From NCBI RefSeq assembly GCF_018736045.1, contig NZ_CP076133.1, forward strand, positions 1,054,001 through 1,118,000: a stretch of 64,000 bases of DNA. The letters run 5' to 3'. The notes below the pieces were generated by a model, which was not told the origin of the DNA, did no database searches, and saw only the letters and a program-made list of their open reading frames with translations. Both the position numbers and the translations under genes were made by a program. Position 1 is the first letter of the stretch. The number at the start of each line of letters is the position of its first letter. This stretch comes from Flammeovirga yaeyamensis. GTDB lineage: Bacteria; Bacteroidota; Bacteroidia; Cytophagales; Flammeovirgaceae. Positions 35,208 through 44,511 of the stretch are shown piece after piece.

Positions 35208-38200
35208 ATGAAACGATTATTACCTTTTATTAAAATGATGGCTGTAATGCTATGCATTGCACTATCATTTAATGCAAACGCACAAAACCAATATACTTAT
35301 TGGAATGTCAACGGTAAAAACGTTGGTGAATTAACTTCCTTGAATCGTGTTACAGGATCAGAAAGTAGCGATCCTACAGGCGAAAGCTGTTATAAACAAT
35401 ACACAGTTATCCGTTCTGATGCACAAAGACCTTATCTTAATTTTGATTTGGATGGAGTGATTGATTTCTCGGATTCCAAGGAGATTAAATTAAAGATGTT
35501 TACGTTTTCTCCCGATAAACCAGTAACAAATACAACCCTTGCTATTGGTTTATATGATAAAGAACTTTCTGCAGAAAAGTTAGCTTATGCTACGGTAGAA
35601 AATTTTGATGAGTGGGTGGAATACACTTTTAATTTTGACGATGTAAACACTGAAATAGCATTCTCTACAGTACGTGTTTATTTTAACTTCGACGACAAAT
35701 CGGGAGAGTCAAATAATATGATCTATGTGTTGGATCATATCACAGGACCTTTGGTAAAACAAGACATGATCAATACAACGGCTTCAGTTTTAGAGGACGG
35801 CCGTCGTGTTCAAATCAACTTCTTAAATCATACGGAGTTTGCTCAATTTTTTAATCCAACTTTCAAAGTATTCAACGAAGCAGGATCAGAACTATCTGTT
35901 CGTCAAACATCTATTCAATCTGCTTTTATTGAATTGCTATTGAATGAAGAAGTTCAAATCAACGAGAAATTGACTTACAGCTTTGTTGGTGGAACTGTTT
36001 CAGATATAGATGGATTAGTTTTATCTCCTTTTGCAGGAAAAGAAGTAATGAACAATTCTAAGATAGATGAGACTAATTCACTACTTTATAAATTTGGTCA
36101 ACCTTCTTTATTGAACTTAGGAAATCCATATCAATTTACTTTAGAGGAAACTGCTAAAGATCCTGTTAACCCGTCTGAAATTGCCGGTAAATTTGTCAGA
36201 GGTGAATCTCAATGGGTAAATATTGTTTGGACATTATCAAAAAATCACGAATTTGATTTTACTTCATCAAAAACATTCTCATTTGATGTTTATTTAGAGG
36301 ATATCAATAAGTTAGATTTAAATAAAAAGGTAAATATTGGTTTTAGAAGATATGATGCTGAGGGGAATCGTTTACCTGATTTAAATCTACCAAATCACCA
36401 AAGCATTACTTGTTACGGAAATTGGGCAACATATACTTTTGATCTCTCAGAGTATACGATGGACGATTTAAACGGCATTACCGATGTGTTATTCTATATC
36501 GCTCCGTCAGATGACAATTTGAAAGGTACAGGTTTGACGGGGTATATCAACAATGTTCGTGGACCTAAAATCATTTCTGATGAGTTAGTGGCTTCTGCAT
36601 CATTAAGTCCAATGAACAATAAAGTTTTAGTAGACATTGTATCTTTTGGCGAGTTGACAACAGTAACTACTCCAGATTTTACGGTAACAGAAAATGGTCA
36701 GCCTGTAGCTGTGACTATGGTGTCTAATACTGAAAGACAATTAGTATTAGAATTGGAAAGAACATTGGACATGGATGCCGAAATTGTAGTGAGCTATAAT
36801 GCGGATAATGGTAAAGTTCAGGACGAAAATGGTTTTGTGTTGGCTTCTTTCACTCAGAACCTGAACGAACAAAAAGTAGTAGTAGAAAAAGAAATGGAAA
36901 ATGGTGTTTTCTATTTCTATGATGGGTCAACAACGAATCCATTGTTCAACGTAAACCCAGTAAACCAAGTGGTTGAAGTAGTGGATAATCCATTCCCTAC
37001 CGCTGAGGTGGCTGATGCAAAAGTCTCTAAGATTGATCGTAAAAAAGGACATAGAGCTATTCAGTACATGAATCTATTGGATGGTGCGACGATTTATGGA
37101 GACAGAAACCTGAAATTCTCTATCTATGTATATCAGGAAGGTCAAGCTGAAATGATCAGACAAAATGTATTGCAATTCAGAATATTCACTCCTGGTAGAG
37201 CGGGTAACATCGTAGAAAGATTAGATGTAGTGAAACAAGACGGATGGGTGAAATATACTTTTGATTTTACAGATTTCGTAACCAATAACACCGACGGTTC
37301 ATTAGTAAAAGAATCTGTATACGATACTTTTGAGTTGACTTTTGGTGAAGATATTGGAGATGGTGGTTCAGACGCGACTATCGAGAGCACAATTTATTAT
37401 GCCACCAACTTCTTTGGACCACATGTACAATCGGATGGAGATGCTTCATTGTATTCATTAATGTCAGATGATATGTATTTGGACGGATTATCTGAAGGAA
37501 CGAAAAACTTTACAATCGATGTGACTTATGGTGCTGAAGTACCTCAAATTTCAGCTGTTGCTAATAATAAAGAAGCAGTAATTGATATTGCTCAAGCAAA
37601 TTCACTAAGCGAAAATACAGTGGTGACGGTGACTTCAAAAGATGGTAACACAACTGAAATTTACACCATCACTTACAACGAAGCTGCTCCATCTATGAAT
37701 GCAGATTTAAAGGAGATTTCATTAAACGGTTTTGCAATAAGTAACTTCGATCCTGCTCAAACAGAGTATACAATTACCTATTTACGTGGAGAAACAACAG
37801 TTCCTGAGGTCGATGCTATGGTGGCTGATGAAACGGCTACTTATTCAATAGATGCACCAATGGAAATTCCTGGTGAGACGGTTATTACTGTAACTGCTCA
37901 GAATGGAGATGAAAAAGTATATACTTTACATTTCGAATGGACAACAGCCTCAGATATCAATACGGTAGAATACATAAAAGTAAATGATGTGGCGATTGCA
38001 GAATTCGATCAGAATACTTTAATGTATGAAGTAACTTACCCTTATGGAACGACAGCTATTCCTACGGTGACATCTTCTACAACAGATGAGTTCGCATCTA
38101 TAGATATTACACAAGTACCAATGATGCCGGGTGATGCAACTATTGAAGTAACTGCTCAAGATGGATCGGTAAATACATATACTGTCAAATTCTTATTAGG

Positions 38201-39221
38201 AGCACCTTCCACAGATGCCACTTTAGCTAGTTTAAGCATAGACGGTCAGCCACTTGATAATTTCTCTGCAGATGTATTCGAATACAATGTAGAATATCCG
38301 TACGGAACAACTACTATCCCAGAATTATCAGGAGAAACTTCTTTTGTAGATGTAGCGAATGTAGAAACAAACCAAGCCACTGCTATGCCTGGTTCAGCAA
38401 GTATTGTTGTTACTGCGCAAGATGGTGTAACAATGTTAACATATACAGTAAATTACAATTGGGGTGATCCTTCAACAGATGCATCTATCACAGCAATTTT
38501 ATTGGATGGTGTAGCCATGGAAGAATTCGAAGTAGCTACTAATAATTACGAAGTGATGTTACCTGCAAGTACAGAGACTTTACCAGTGATTACGGTGACA
38601 ACATCAGATGAGAATGCTACTTATGAGGTGTCTACTCTTGAAGGTTTGGAAGGTGAAGTAACGATTACAATTACTGCACAAGACGGAACAACGACATCAA
38701 CTTATTCTATCAATTTCTCTTTAGAAGTATTATCTGATAATGCCAACTTAACTGCCATTTTATTAGATGATGTAGCCTTGGAAGGATTCAATGCAGATGT
38801 TTTTGATTACGAAGTAACGGTATCAGCATTGCAAACAGTTACTTATACTTTAGAAGATGAAACAGCTTCTGTTGAGGTGGTACAAGCAACAGTCTTTGGA
38901 GAGAAAGCAATAATTAAAGTAACTGCAGAGGATGGTGTTACAGTAAAAGAATATACTGTATTGTTTAAGCAGCTAGCACCAACTTCTATTAACGATCTAT
39001 TTGCGGATATCAAAGTATATGGTTTTAACCAAGTGTTGACGTTATCATCAAAAGATGGATTTAGAAACAATGCTGTAAGAATCTTTAATACAAACGGACA
39101 GCTAGTGCATCAACAAAAAATTGATGGTACTAAAGTTCAAATCAAAAACTTGAGATCTAGTATCTATATCGTTCAATTAGAAATTGACGGTCAGGTATAT
39201 GTTCAAAAAGTGATGTTATAA
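35208..39221 (+). CDS. giant T9SS-sorted adhesin-like protein with jelly-roll and cadherin-like arrays
   Basis: The protein has 1337 residues. Signal peptide 1-25 (ANAQ) is followed by jelly-roll 1 (about 30-182, ending TGPLV), Ig/SwmB-like domain 1 (185-285), jelly-roll 2 (290-452, ending RGPKI), Ig-like domain 2 (452-560) and jelly-roll 3 (564-738, ending FGPHV). Six cadherin-like beta-sandwich repeats (about 744-1254) come next, each about 80-85 residues with a core such as VTAQDG near the end. A T9SS type A sorting domain (1258-1337; IFNTNGQLVHQQ) closes it. No catalytic residues are seen. It probably displays three carbohydrate-binding modules on a stalk at the cell surface and forms an operon with 33864-35192. 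Confidence 0.75.
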   Translation: MKRLLPFIKMMAVMLCIALSFNANAQNQYTYWNVNGKNVGELTSLNRVTGSESSDPTGESCYKQYTVIRSDAQRPYLNFDLDGVIDFSDSKEIKLKMFTFSPDKPVTNTTLAIGLYDKELSAEKLAYATVENFDEWVEYTFNFDDVNTEIAFSTVRVYFNFDDKSGESNNMIYVLDHITGPLVKQDMINTTASVLEDGRRVQINFLNHTEFAQFFNPTFKVFNEAGSELSVRQTSIQSAFIELLLNEEVQINEKLTYSFVGGTVSDIDGLVLSPFAGKEVMNNSKIDETNSLLYKFGQPSLLNLGNPYQFTLEETAKDPVNPSEIAGKFVRGESQWVNIVWTLSKNHEFDFTSSKTFSFDVYLEDINKLDLNKKVNIGFRRYDAEGNRLPDLNLPNHQSITCYGNWATYTFDLSEYTMDDLNGITDVLFYIAPSDDNLKGTGLTGYINNVRGPKIISDELVASASLSPMNNKVLVDIVSFGELTTVTTPDFTVTENGQPVAVTMVSNTERQLVLELERTLDMDAEIVVSYNADNGKVQDENGFVLASFTQNLNEQKVVVEKEMENGVFYFYDGSTTNPLFNVNPVNQVVEVVDNPFPTAEVADAKVSKIDRKKGHRAIQYMNLLDGATIYGDRNLKFSIYVYQEGQAEMIRQNVLQFRIFTPGRAGNIVERLDVVKQDGWVKYTFDFTDFVTNNTDGSLVKESVYDTFELTFGEDIGDGGSDATIESTIYYATNFFGPHVQSDGDASLYSLMSDDMYLDGLSEGTKNFTIDVTYGAEVPQISAVANNKEAVIDIAQANSLSENTVVTVTSKDGNTTEIYTITYNEAAPSMNADLKEISLNGFAISNFDPAQTEYTITYLRGETTVPEVDAMVADETATYSIDAPMEIPGETVITVTAQNGDEKVYTLHFEWTTASDINTVEYIKVNDVAIAEFDQNTLMYEVTYPYGTTAIPTVTSSTTDEFASIDITQVPMMPGDATIEVTAQDGSVNTYTVKFLLGAPSTDATLASLSIDGQPLDNFSADVFEYNVEYPYGTTTIPELSGETSFVDVANVETNQATAMPGSASIVVTAQDGVTMLTYTVNYNWGDPSTDASITAILLDGVAMEEFEVATNNYEVMLPASTETLPVITVTTSDENATYEVSTLEGLEGEVTITITAQDGTTTSTYSINFSLEVLSDNANLTAILLDDVALEGFNADVFDYEVTVSALQTVTYTLEDETASVEVVQATVFGEKAIIKVTAEDGVTVKEYTVLFKQLAPTSINDLFADIKVYGFNQVLTLSSKDGFRNNAVRIFNTNGQLVHQQKIDGTKVQIKNLRSSIYIVQLEIDGQVYVQKVML

Positions 39222-39277
39222 AAACACTAGAATCATTCACACTATCAAAGTGATATTCTATTTATAAATTTTATTTT

Positions 39278-39319
39278 CCGTATCGAAAACTAGGCTTATC
39301 ACCTTAGTTTTTGATACGG
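39278..39319 (+). terminator. stem-loop after the adhesin gene
   Basis: CCGTATC and GATACGG form the outer arms, with AAAACTA pairing with TAGTTTT inside. It is 57 bases after the stop. There is no T run beyond, so terminator use is likely but not certain. Confidence 0.6.
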
Positions 39320-39501
39320 ATTTCTCCATTACAAAGCATCCACATATTTACATTCTGTTTGTCCTGAGTGATGCAATTTGTTCACCAATCCCCATTTTTA
39401 AAGCAAATAACCAATTTTTGAAAGTTTCAGACCAAACTTTAAGTGTTATTATCAAGATATTGCCACAATGAATTAGACGATTTGAACAACAATTTTTTGT
39501 G

Positions 39502-40992
39502 ATGATGAAATGTATTAAGAAAATTATACTACTTATATTTTGTTCTTTATTTATGATGAATGCCCAAGCACAAACTTGGGAACAAATGCATGCTACTAAG
39601 GGTGATGCAATCACTCATTTCAATGAAGATAAGTTTGGCTTGTTTATTCACTGGGGGATTCACTCGGTATTAGGCGGCATGTACAAAGGAGAAAGGATGG
39701 ACGATATCGAAAGTCCAGAACCTAATGATGCCTGCTGGATTCAAGCGAGAGCAAGAATTCCTAGAGTTGAATATAGAGAGCTAATGGGACAGTTTGATCC
39801 GGTTAATTTTAATGCAGACGAATATGTTTCTTTAGTGAAAGAAGCAGGAATGAAATACATCGTGATTACCTCAAAACACCACGACGGTTTTGCCCTTTGG
39901 GATTCCAAAGTAAGTGATTTTGATATGGGATCTACACCAAGTAAAAGAAATTTGGTGAAGGAGCTGTACAATGCTTGTGAACGTCAAGGAATTGACTTTG
40001 GGGTGTACTATTCTCACAATATCGACTGGAATGATGCACATGATTGCAACATCAAATTCTTCTGTGACGCAACAGATGAGGTTTGGCCAGAGCCTGCCGA
40101 TTTCAAAGGGAAAAAGCGTAGACCAATGGGAGCCAACTTATGGGATCCAAGTGAGAATACCTTCGATCAATATTTAGTCAATAAAGCCTATCCTCAAGTA
40201 AGAGAATTATTAGAGATGTTCCCGAATATGAAGTTCATGTGGTACGACTTCGCCCACTTCTTATCCAAAGAACAAAGCTTTAAATTTTATCAAATGGTGT
40301 ATCAATTGAATCCAAATGTGATTGTTACTGATAGAGTAGGTCACGATTTAGGCGACTTCAATATTCCCGGAGATAACAAAATTCCTAATCCTGAAGACAT
40401 GGGAGGAAAGCATTGGGAAACAGTAGGTACATTCAATAATTCATGGGGGTACAAAGAATACGATAAAGATTTTAAATCGCCTTATGAGTTGATTTATTGG
40501 ATTACAGCCATTGCCAGTAGAGGTGGAAATTATATGCTTAACATCGGTCCAAAAGGAGACGGAACTATACCACAAGAAAGCGTGGATAACCTGAAAGAAA
40601 TTGGTAAGTGGATGAGCGTAAATGGTAAAGCCATCTATGGAACAAAAATGTGGAAAGTGAGTAGAGAAGGAGAGGATGCTCAGAAGATGTTAGGCACAGG
40701 CCATAGAGCCGCACATGGATTTACTTCCAACTTTACTACATCAGATTTTTGGTTCACATCCAAAGGAAACAAAGTCTACGCAATCGCTCTAGAAAGAGAC
40801 AAAACAGCCTTAATTAAAAGCTTCGCCGACGAAGAGATCAAAGAAGTAAAATTGTTAGGTTATGAGAAAAAACTGAAGTGGGAACATACGTCTGAAGGCT
40901 TAAAAGTAACGCTTCCAAAGAATAAGACCCAACAAGTTGGTTTTACTTTAGAAGTGACCTTATCTAATAATGAATCTACTAAGGTGAAGTAG
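39502..40992 (+). CDS. GH29 alpha-L-fucosidase (second copy)
   Basis: The 496-residue secreted enzyme starts at ATG 39502 or 39505; the in-frame GTG at 39499 is less likely. The signal peptide ends NAQAQ (about residue 24). The GH29 barrel (about 35-370) shows KFGLFIHWGIHS, YIVITSKHHDGFALWDS and WETVGTFNNSWGY, with nucleophile Asp (about residue 249) in FMWYDFAHF. A beta-sandwich follows from about residue 380. It is shorter than the first copy (609 residues) and lacks its last domain. An insert at about residues 175-215 (HDCNIKFFCDATDEVWPEP) differs from the first copy, so specificity may differ. An esterase gene follows. Confidence 0.88.
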   Translation: MMKCIKKIILLIFCSLFMMNAQAQTWEQMHATKGDAITHFNEDKFGLFIHWGIHSVLGGMYKGERMDDIESPEPNDACWIQARARIPRVEYRELMGQFDPVNFNADEYVSLVKEAGMKYIVITSKHHDGFALWDSKVSDFDMGSTPSKRNLVKELYNACERQGIDFGVYYSHNIDWNDAHDCNIKFFCDATDEVWPEPADFKGKKRRPMGANLWDPSENTFDQYLVNKAYPQVRELLEMFPNMKFMWYDFAHFLSKEQSFKFYQMVYQLNPNVIVTDRVGHDLGDFNIPGDNKIPNPEDMGGKHWETVGTFNNSWGYKEYDKDFKSPYELIYWITAIASRGGNYMLNIGPKGDGTIPQESVDNLKEIGKWMSVNGKAIYGTKMWKVSREGEDAQKMLGTGHRAAHGFTSNFTTSDFWFTSKGNKVYAIALERDKTALIKSFADEEIKEVKLLGYEKKLKWEHTSEGLKVTLPKNKTQQVGFTLEVTLSNNESTKVK

Positions 40993-41044
40993 GGTATAAG
41001 TGACCAAACCGCTAGTCTCTCGATATATCAAGAGAAGAATTAGA

Positions 41045-41107
41045 GAGTAGTTCCTTAGTCGATCTCTAAGTCAACTACTCATCGCCAAGGAGGGGTGCAA
41101 CCCCTCC
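41045..41107. repeat. pair of adjacent palindromes, REP-like
   Basis: GAGTAGTT ... AACTACTC (41045-41080), with an inner CTTAG/CTAAG pairing, is followed at once by GGAGGGGT-GCA-ACCCCTCC (41089-41107). The second hairpin is far more GC-rich than its surroundings. The block lies between GH29 and esterase genes and holds no reading frame. Confidence 0.5.
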
Positions 41108-41198
41108 GGCTGATAGTGTATGTTGATATTCTGCTTCAAGGGCTAACACCTTATGAACTGAGTATCTTCTCACCCCACAAACCACAAAAAAAAATCAA

Positions 41199-42404
41199 AT
41201 GGAAAAAATATTCACCCTATTCCTCTTCCTCCCCATCTTCGCTTTAGCACAAAAAGAGTCCATTTGGGATTTAGAGGAACTATACAAAACACCGAAGTAC
41301 GAAGAAACCGATCTTGTCAACAAGAAAGGAGTTAAAAGTATCTTCTACGAAAGCATCGATTACAAAGGTAAACCCACAAAAGTGTATGCCTACTATAATA
41401 TTCCAACGACTGAAAGACCAGAAAATGGCTACCCTGCAATAGTGTTAGTACATGGAGGTGGAGGAACAGCTTTTGAAGATTGGGTAAAAATTTGGAATAA
41501 GAGAGGATATGTAGCCATCTCAATGGATTTAGAAGGACATTTACCGTCTAAAAATCACCAAGACAGAAAGAATTTCGAAGGTTCAGGACCATCTCGACAT
41601 GGTGTTTTTCATGATAACAACGAAGCATTACAAGACCAGTGGTATTATCAAGCTGTCGCACAAGTTATCCTAGCCCACTCTTTCTTAAGAGGTTTACCTG
41701 AAGTAGACACCAATAACATTGGTATTACCGGTGTAAGCTGGGGCGGAATGCTGACAAGTTCAATCGCTGGTATTGATGATCGCTTTAAATTTGCCATTCC
41801 AATTTACGGATGTGGATTCTTGAATGGTACAGATGGATTAATGGGACAGCATTTCAAAAATGGAAATCAAGCGTACAGAGATAACTTGTTAACCAACTTT
41901 GAAGCCGAAGCCTTTTTACCAAAGGCCACAATGCCTATCTTATTTATCAATGGCTCGAACGATGCACATTTCCCAATTCCAGCCATGATGTCATCAGCTA
42001 AGGCACCAAAATCAAAAACATATTTATATGTGGAAGATGGTTTAGGTCACGGTCACCCACCCGCTTGGGATGTAGAAGAATCGTATAGATTCGCCAATGC
42101 CATCATCCATAATTTACCTTTAATGGATATTCAGAAAACCACTTGGGATCACTCAAAAATGGATTTTTCAGCCGTTGTAAAAGGAGTAAGACCTAGAAAA
42201 GTAACAGCCTATTACACCTTTGATAAAGGCAAATGGCAAAAGAGAAGATGGAACTCCACACCAGGTAATATAAAAGGCACAAAAGTGAATGCCCCTATTC
42301 CAGAGGAAGCCACAGCAGCTTATCTAATTATTAGAGATGTAAAAGGTATGTCCTTAACTACTGAAGTCATCTTTGATACATCAGATAAACAAACGATGAA
42401 ATAG
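41199..42404 (+). CDS. secreted alpha/beta-hydrolase, acetylxylan-esterase-like
   Basis: The 401-residue protein has signal peptide 1-18 (ALAQ). The alpha/beta-hydrolase domain spans about 45-310, with oxyanion text VLVHGGGGTAF, nucleophile Ser180 in GVSWGG, Asp255 in NGSNDAHF and His284 or His286 in GLGHGHPP. A small beta-domain follows from about 325 to the end. Resemblance is to acetylxylan-esterase and dienelactone-hydrolase-like enzymes of polysaccharide loci, so it probably deacylates the glycan or its oligomers. It lacks T9SS and accessory modules, unlike the larger esterase at 14886. It may act in the periplasm on imported material. Confidence 0.75.
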   Translation: MEKIFTLFLFLPIFALAQKESIWDLEELYKTPKYEETDLVNKKGVKSIFYESIDYKGKPTKVYAYYNIPTTERPENGYPAIVLVHGGGGTAFEDWVKIWNKRGYVAISMDLEGHLPSKNHQDRKNFEGSGPSRHGVFHDNNEALQDQWYYQAVAQVILAHSFLRGLPEVDTNNIGITGVSWGGMLTSSIAGIDDRFKFAIPIYGCGFLNGTDGLMGQHFKNGNQAYRDNLLTNFEAEAFLPKATMPILFINGSNDAHFPIPAMMSSAKAPKSKTYLYVEDGLGHGHPPAWDVEESYRFANAIIHNLPLMDIQKTTWDHSKMDFSAVVKGVRPRKVTAYYTFDKGKWQKRRWNSTPGNIKGTKVNAPIPEEATAAYLIIRDVKGMSLTTEVIFDTSDKQTMK

Positions 42405-42440
42405 TAGATCATCCATAAAAAAACAATTTACATTATTACA

Positions 42441-42470
42441 TGTACGGACGTTGCTCTGCAACGTCCCTCA
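42441..42470. repeat. 31-base interspersed palindrome, copy 2
   Basis: GGACGTTGC and GCAACGTCC around TCT, flanked by TGTAC and CTCAA. Arms match copy 1 at 33738 with compensating changes in the stem (AC/GT to GC/GC), which indicates that the hairpin itself is what is kept. Confidence 0.65.
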
Positions 42471-42527
42471 AGATTTAGTGCATAATAGATAAATATAATT
42501 TTAATACATTCGATTTTTCAAAATCAT

Positions 42528-42559
42528 AAAAAAGACTCAATAATGGTTGAGTCTTTTTT
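42528..42559 (+). terminator. strong rho-independent terminator
   Basis: AAAAAAGACTCAA pairs with TTGAGTCTTTTTT around TAATGG. The T arm supplies the U tract, and the A arm makes it usable on the other strand too. Confidence 0.8.
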
Positions 42560-42795
42560 ATTATCGTATACATAAATAGTATAGGGTTATCAAGACGTAT
42601 TCTATTTATGTGAAACAATATGAGTAAGTTATCTCGGAGACAAATTATTTGTATTCTATATTAGAATTGCTTCAAATCTGCTTTGAATATTAATAGCCGA
42701 TTGGTAAATTGAGGAAATAATTATTATTAATTAATAAACGCCATGGTGTTTATTTAATGTTAATCTTAATCTATCAACAAACTACTTGTTAATAA

Positions 42796-43446
42796 ATGAA
42801 ACTTCAACTATTACCTTTACTACCAATATTACTTATTACAAGTTTAAGTATCTCAATTGCAGATCCGTTTAATAATTACAATAATTCAAGATTTCTTGAT
42901 TCAGAATCGGATTCTTTAATTTCTCATATTAGACAAACAACACCTATAAGAAAGAAGTATTTAGATTACAAAAAAGCTTTTCCTTTCAAATTGTCTTTAA
43001 AAGAAATGTCATCAGATGTTTTAGGTTTAATAAAATATACCACTATTGATAATTCAAATAGAACTTTAGAAACAGAATCAAATAGATACTCATTGTTAGA
43101 TCATTTTGAAAATGATAAGACATTCTATTTTAGAATCATAGAAGAAAATGAATATTGCTGTCGAATCATCTATTTAGTGTTTTATGACAAATTAAAATCC
43201 CAAGTTACAGGTTTGTCTCAATTTGGTATATATGGCGGAGATGGTGGTTGGGAGACATCTTCAACTGAAAATTGGGAATCTGAATCAATATTAACTTTAA
43301 ATAAATTAGTTATTAATGATTATGATAATGTAGATGACTCTTATACAGAAAGAAAAGATTCATTAACCTATAAGTATGAGATATTATCATCAAACATTAA
43401 TGTCACATTATTAGATAGTGTTAGGACAGAAAGAATAATTAGGTAA
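42796..43446 (+). CDS. secreted protein of unknown function
   Basis: The 216-residue protein has a hydrophobic leader (about 1-22). The rest is soluble, rich in Asp, Ser and Asn, with a Cys-Cys pair in NEYCCRIIYLVFYD (about residue 118). No family is recognised. It begins a run of small genes, mostly of unknown function, downstream of the main polysaccharide locus, and a 390-base terminator-containing gap separates the two. The next gene follows after 64 bases. Confidence 0.6.
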   Translation: MKLQLLPLLPILLITSLSISIADPFNNYNNSRFLDSESDSLISHIRQTTPIRKKYLDYKKAFPFKLSLKEMSSDVLGLIKYTTIDNSNRTLETESNRYSLLDHFENDKTFYFRIIEENEYCCRIIYLVFYDKLKSQVTGLSQFGIYGGDGGWETSSTENWESESILTLNKLVINDYDNVDDSYTERKDSLTYKYEILSSNINVTLLDSVRTERIIR

Positions 43447-43510
43447 TTACTAATCAAATTTCATATTTTAAGTAATACATTTAATATTAATTCAACATTA
43501 TAACAAACTG

Positions 43511-44020
43511 ATGAGAAAACTTACTTTTTTGATAGCATTTTTAGCTACAACAATCGCATTAAGTGCTCAAGATATTGACTCTGATAGTTATTATCCGCTG
43601 TCTATTGGGCAAAAAAAAACACTAACTTGGTACAATAATAAATATCAAGAAGTAATAAAAGATACTGTAAATATTAGCGGGAAAAGATATACTATAATTT
43701 CACAAATTTTCTCAAAAAATAAGGTGATAGATTTGTTTATGAGGGTATCAAATGATACTGTTTATTTTTACAACACAAAAAAGAAGTTAGAAATACCTTA
43801 TTTTGGTATTGCTCCTAATGTTGGAGAAAAAATAGGAAATGGAGTAGTTTTAAATAGAGAAGCAAAGTTGAAAACACCTTCTGGAACATTAAAAGAATTA
43901 CTTAAAATTGAGATGAACTATCCAAATGGTGCAAAGGATATAAGGTATTACAAAAAAGGGTTAGGTTTGGTTGCGGTAAAAAATAAAAAAGGGTTGATTT
44001 GTTATTATATCCCAGATTAA
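43511..44020 (+). CDS. secreted protein of unknown function
   Basis: The 169-residue protein has a signal peptide (1-19, ending LSAQ). A beta-rich domain (YYPLSIGQKKTLTWYNNKY ... YFYNTKKKLEIPYFGI) is followed by GLGLVAVKNKKG near the end. The shape resembles small periplasmic beta-barrel or lipocalin-like domains, but I cannot assign a family. Confidence 0.6.
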   Translation: MRKLTFLIAFLATTIALSAQDIDSDSYYPLSIGQKKTLTWYNNKYQEVIKDTVNISGKRYTIISQIFSKNKVIDLFMRVSNDTVYFYNTKKKLEIPYFGIAPNVGEKIGNGVVLNREAKLKTPSGTLKELLKIEMNYPNGAKDIRYYKKGLGLVAVKNKKGLICYYIPD

Positions 44021-44109
44021 ATAAATGCCTATTAAATCAAATAAACTCCGATTAAAGTTGGTTCAACCATTAAAAAGTTTAATAATTTCATTGTTCTAGA
44101 ATCTAAAAA

Positions 44110-44487
44110 ATGAACACAGACATACTGATAAAGTCAAAACTATTCTCAGCCTATCCAAATGAAGAATTAGATATTAACCCAGGAAGATTTGGAAAGAAGC
44201 TAGGTGAATTTGTGAGTAATGCCCTCAAAGAAAATAATATTGAAACTGCAGACTTATATCCTACAGATTATTGCTATGAGTTGAGAATCGATCAATATGA
44301 ATTCAAAGTATATATCTTAACGGGAAATATTGATGGTACAGATAATGAATTTCTGATATCAATCGAACCCAAAAAAGAATATATAAGAAAATGGTTTAGG
44401 AAAATTTCTACGGTTGATATAATTATGAAAATCCAAAAAACTATTAATGACGCTTGTAAAGATCATCCTGATATAGAGGTACTTTAG
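44110..44487 (+). CDS. small cytoplasmic protein of unknown function
   Basis: The 125-residue protein has no leader and no membrane span, with alternating alpha/beta character (ELRIDQYEFKVYILTGNIDG ... IIMKIQKTINDACKDH). The size and fold pattern would suit an immunity-type or bacteriocin-partner protein, but nothing nearby supports that. Followed 24 bases later by a lipoprotein gene. Confidence 0.5.
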   Translation: MNTDILIKSKLFSAYPNEELDINPGRFGKKLGEFVSNALKENNIETADLYPTDYCYELRIDQYEFKVYILTGNIDGTDNEFLISIEPKKEYIRKWFRKISTVDIIMKIQKTINDACKDHPDIEVL

Positions 44488-44511
44488 ATACAATAAAAAA
44501 AGAGTTTACAT

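Larger units (their letters stand above)
42405..42795. other. 391-base intergenic region
   Basis: It contains palindrome copy 2 (42441-42470) and a strong terminator (42528-42559), then AT-rich DNA with no gene. It marks the downstream edge of the main polysaccharide locus. Confidence 0.7.

Noticed and set aside
35208-39221. Endo-acting enzyme hidden in the giant adhesin-like protein
   Set aside because: All regions are accounted for by beta-sandwich modules, and no conserved carboxylate pair or catalytic fold is visible.
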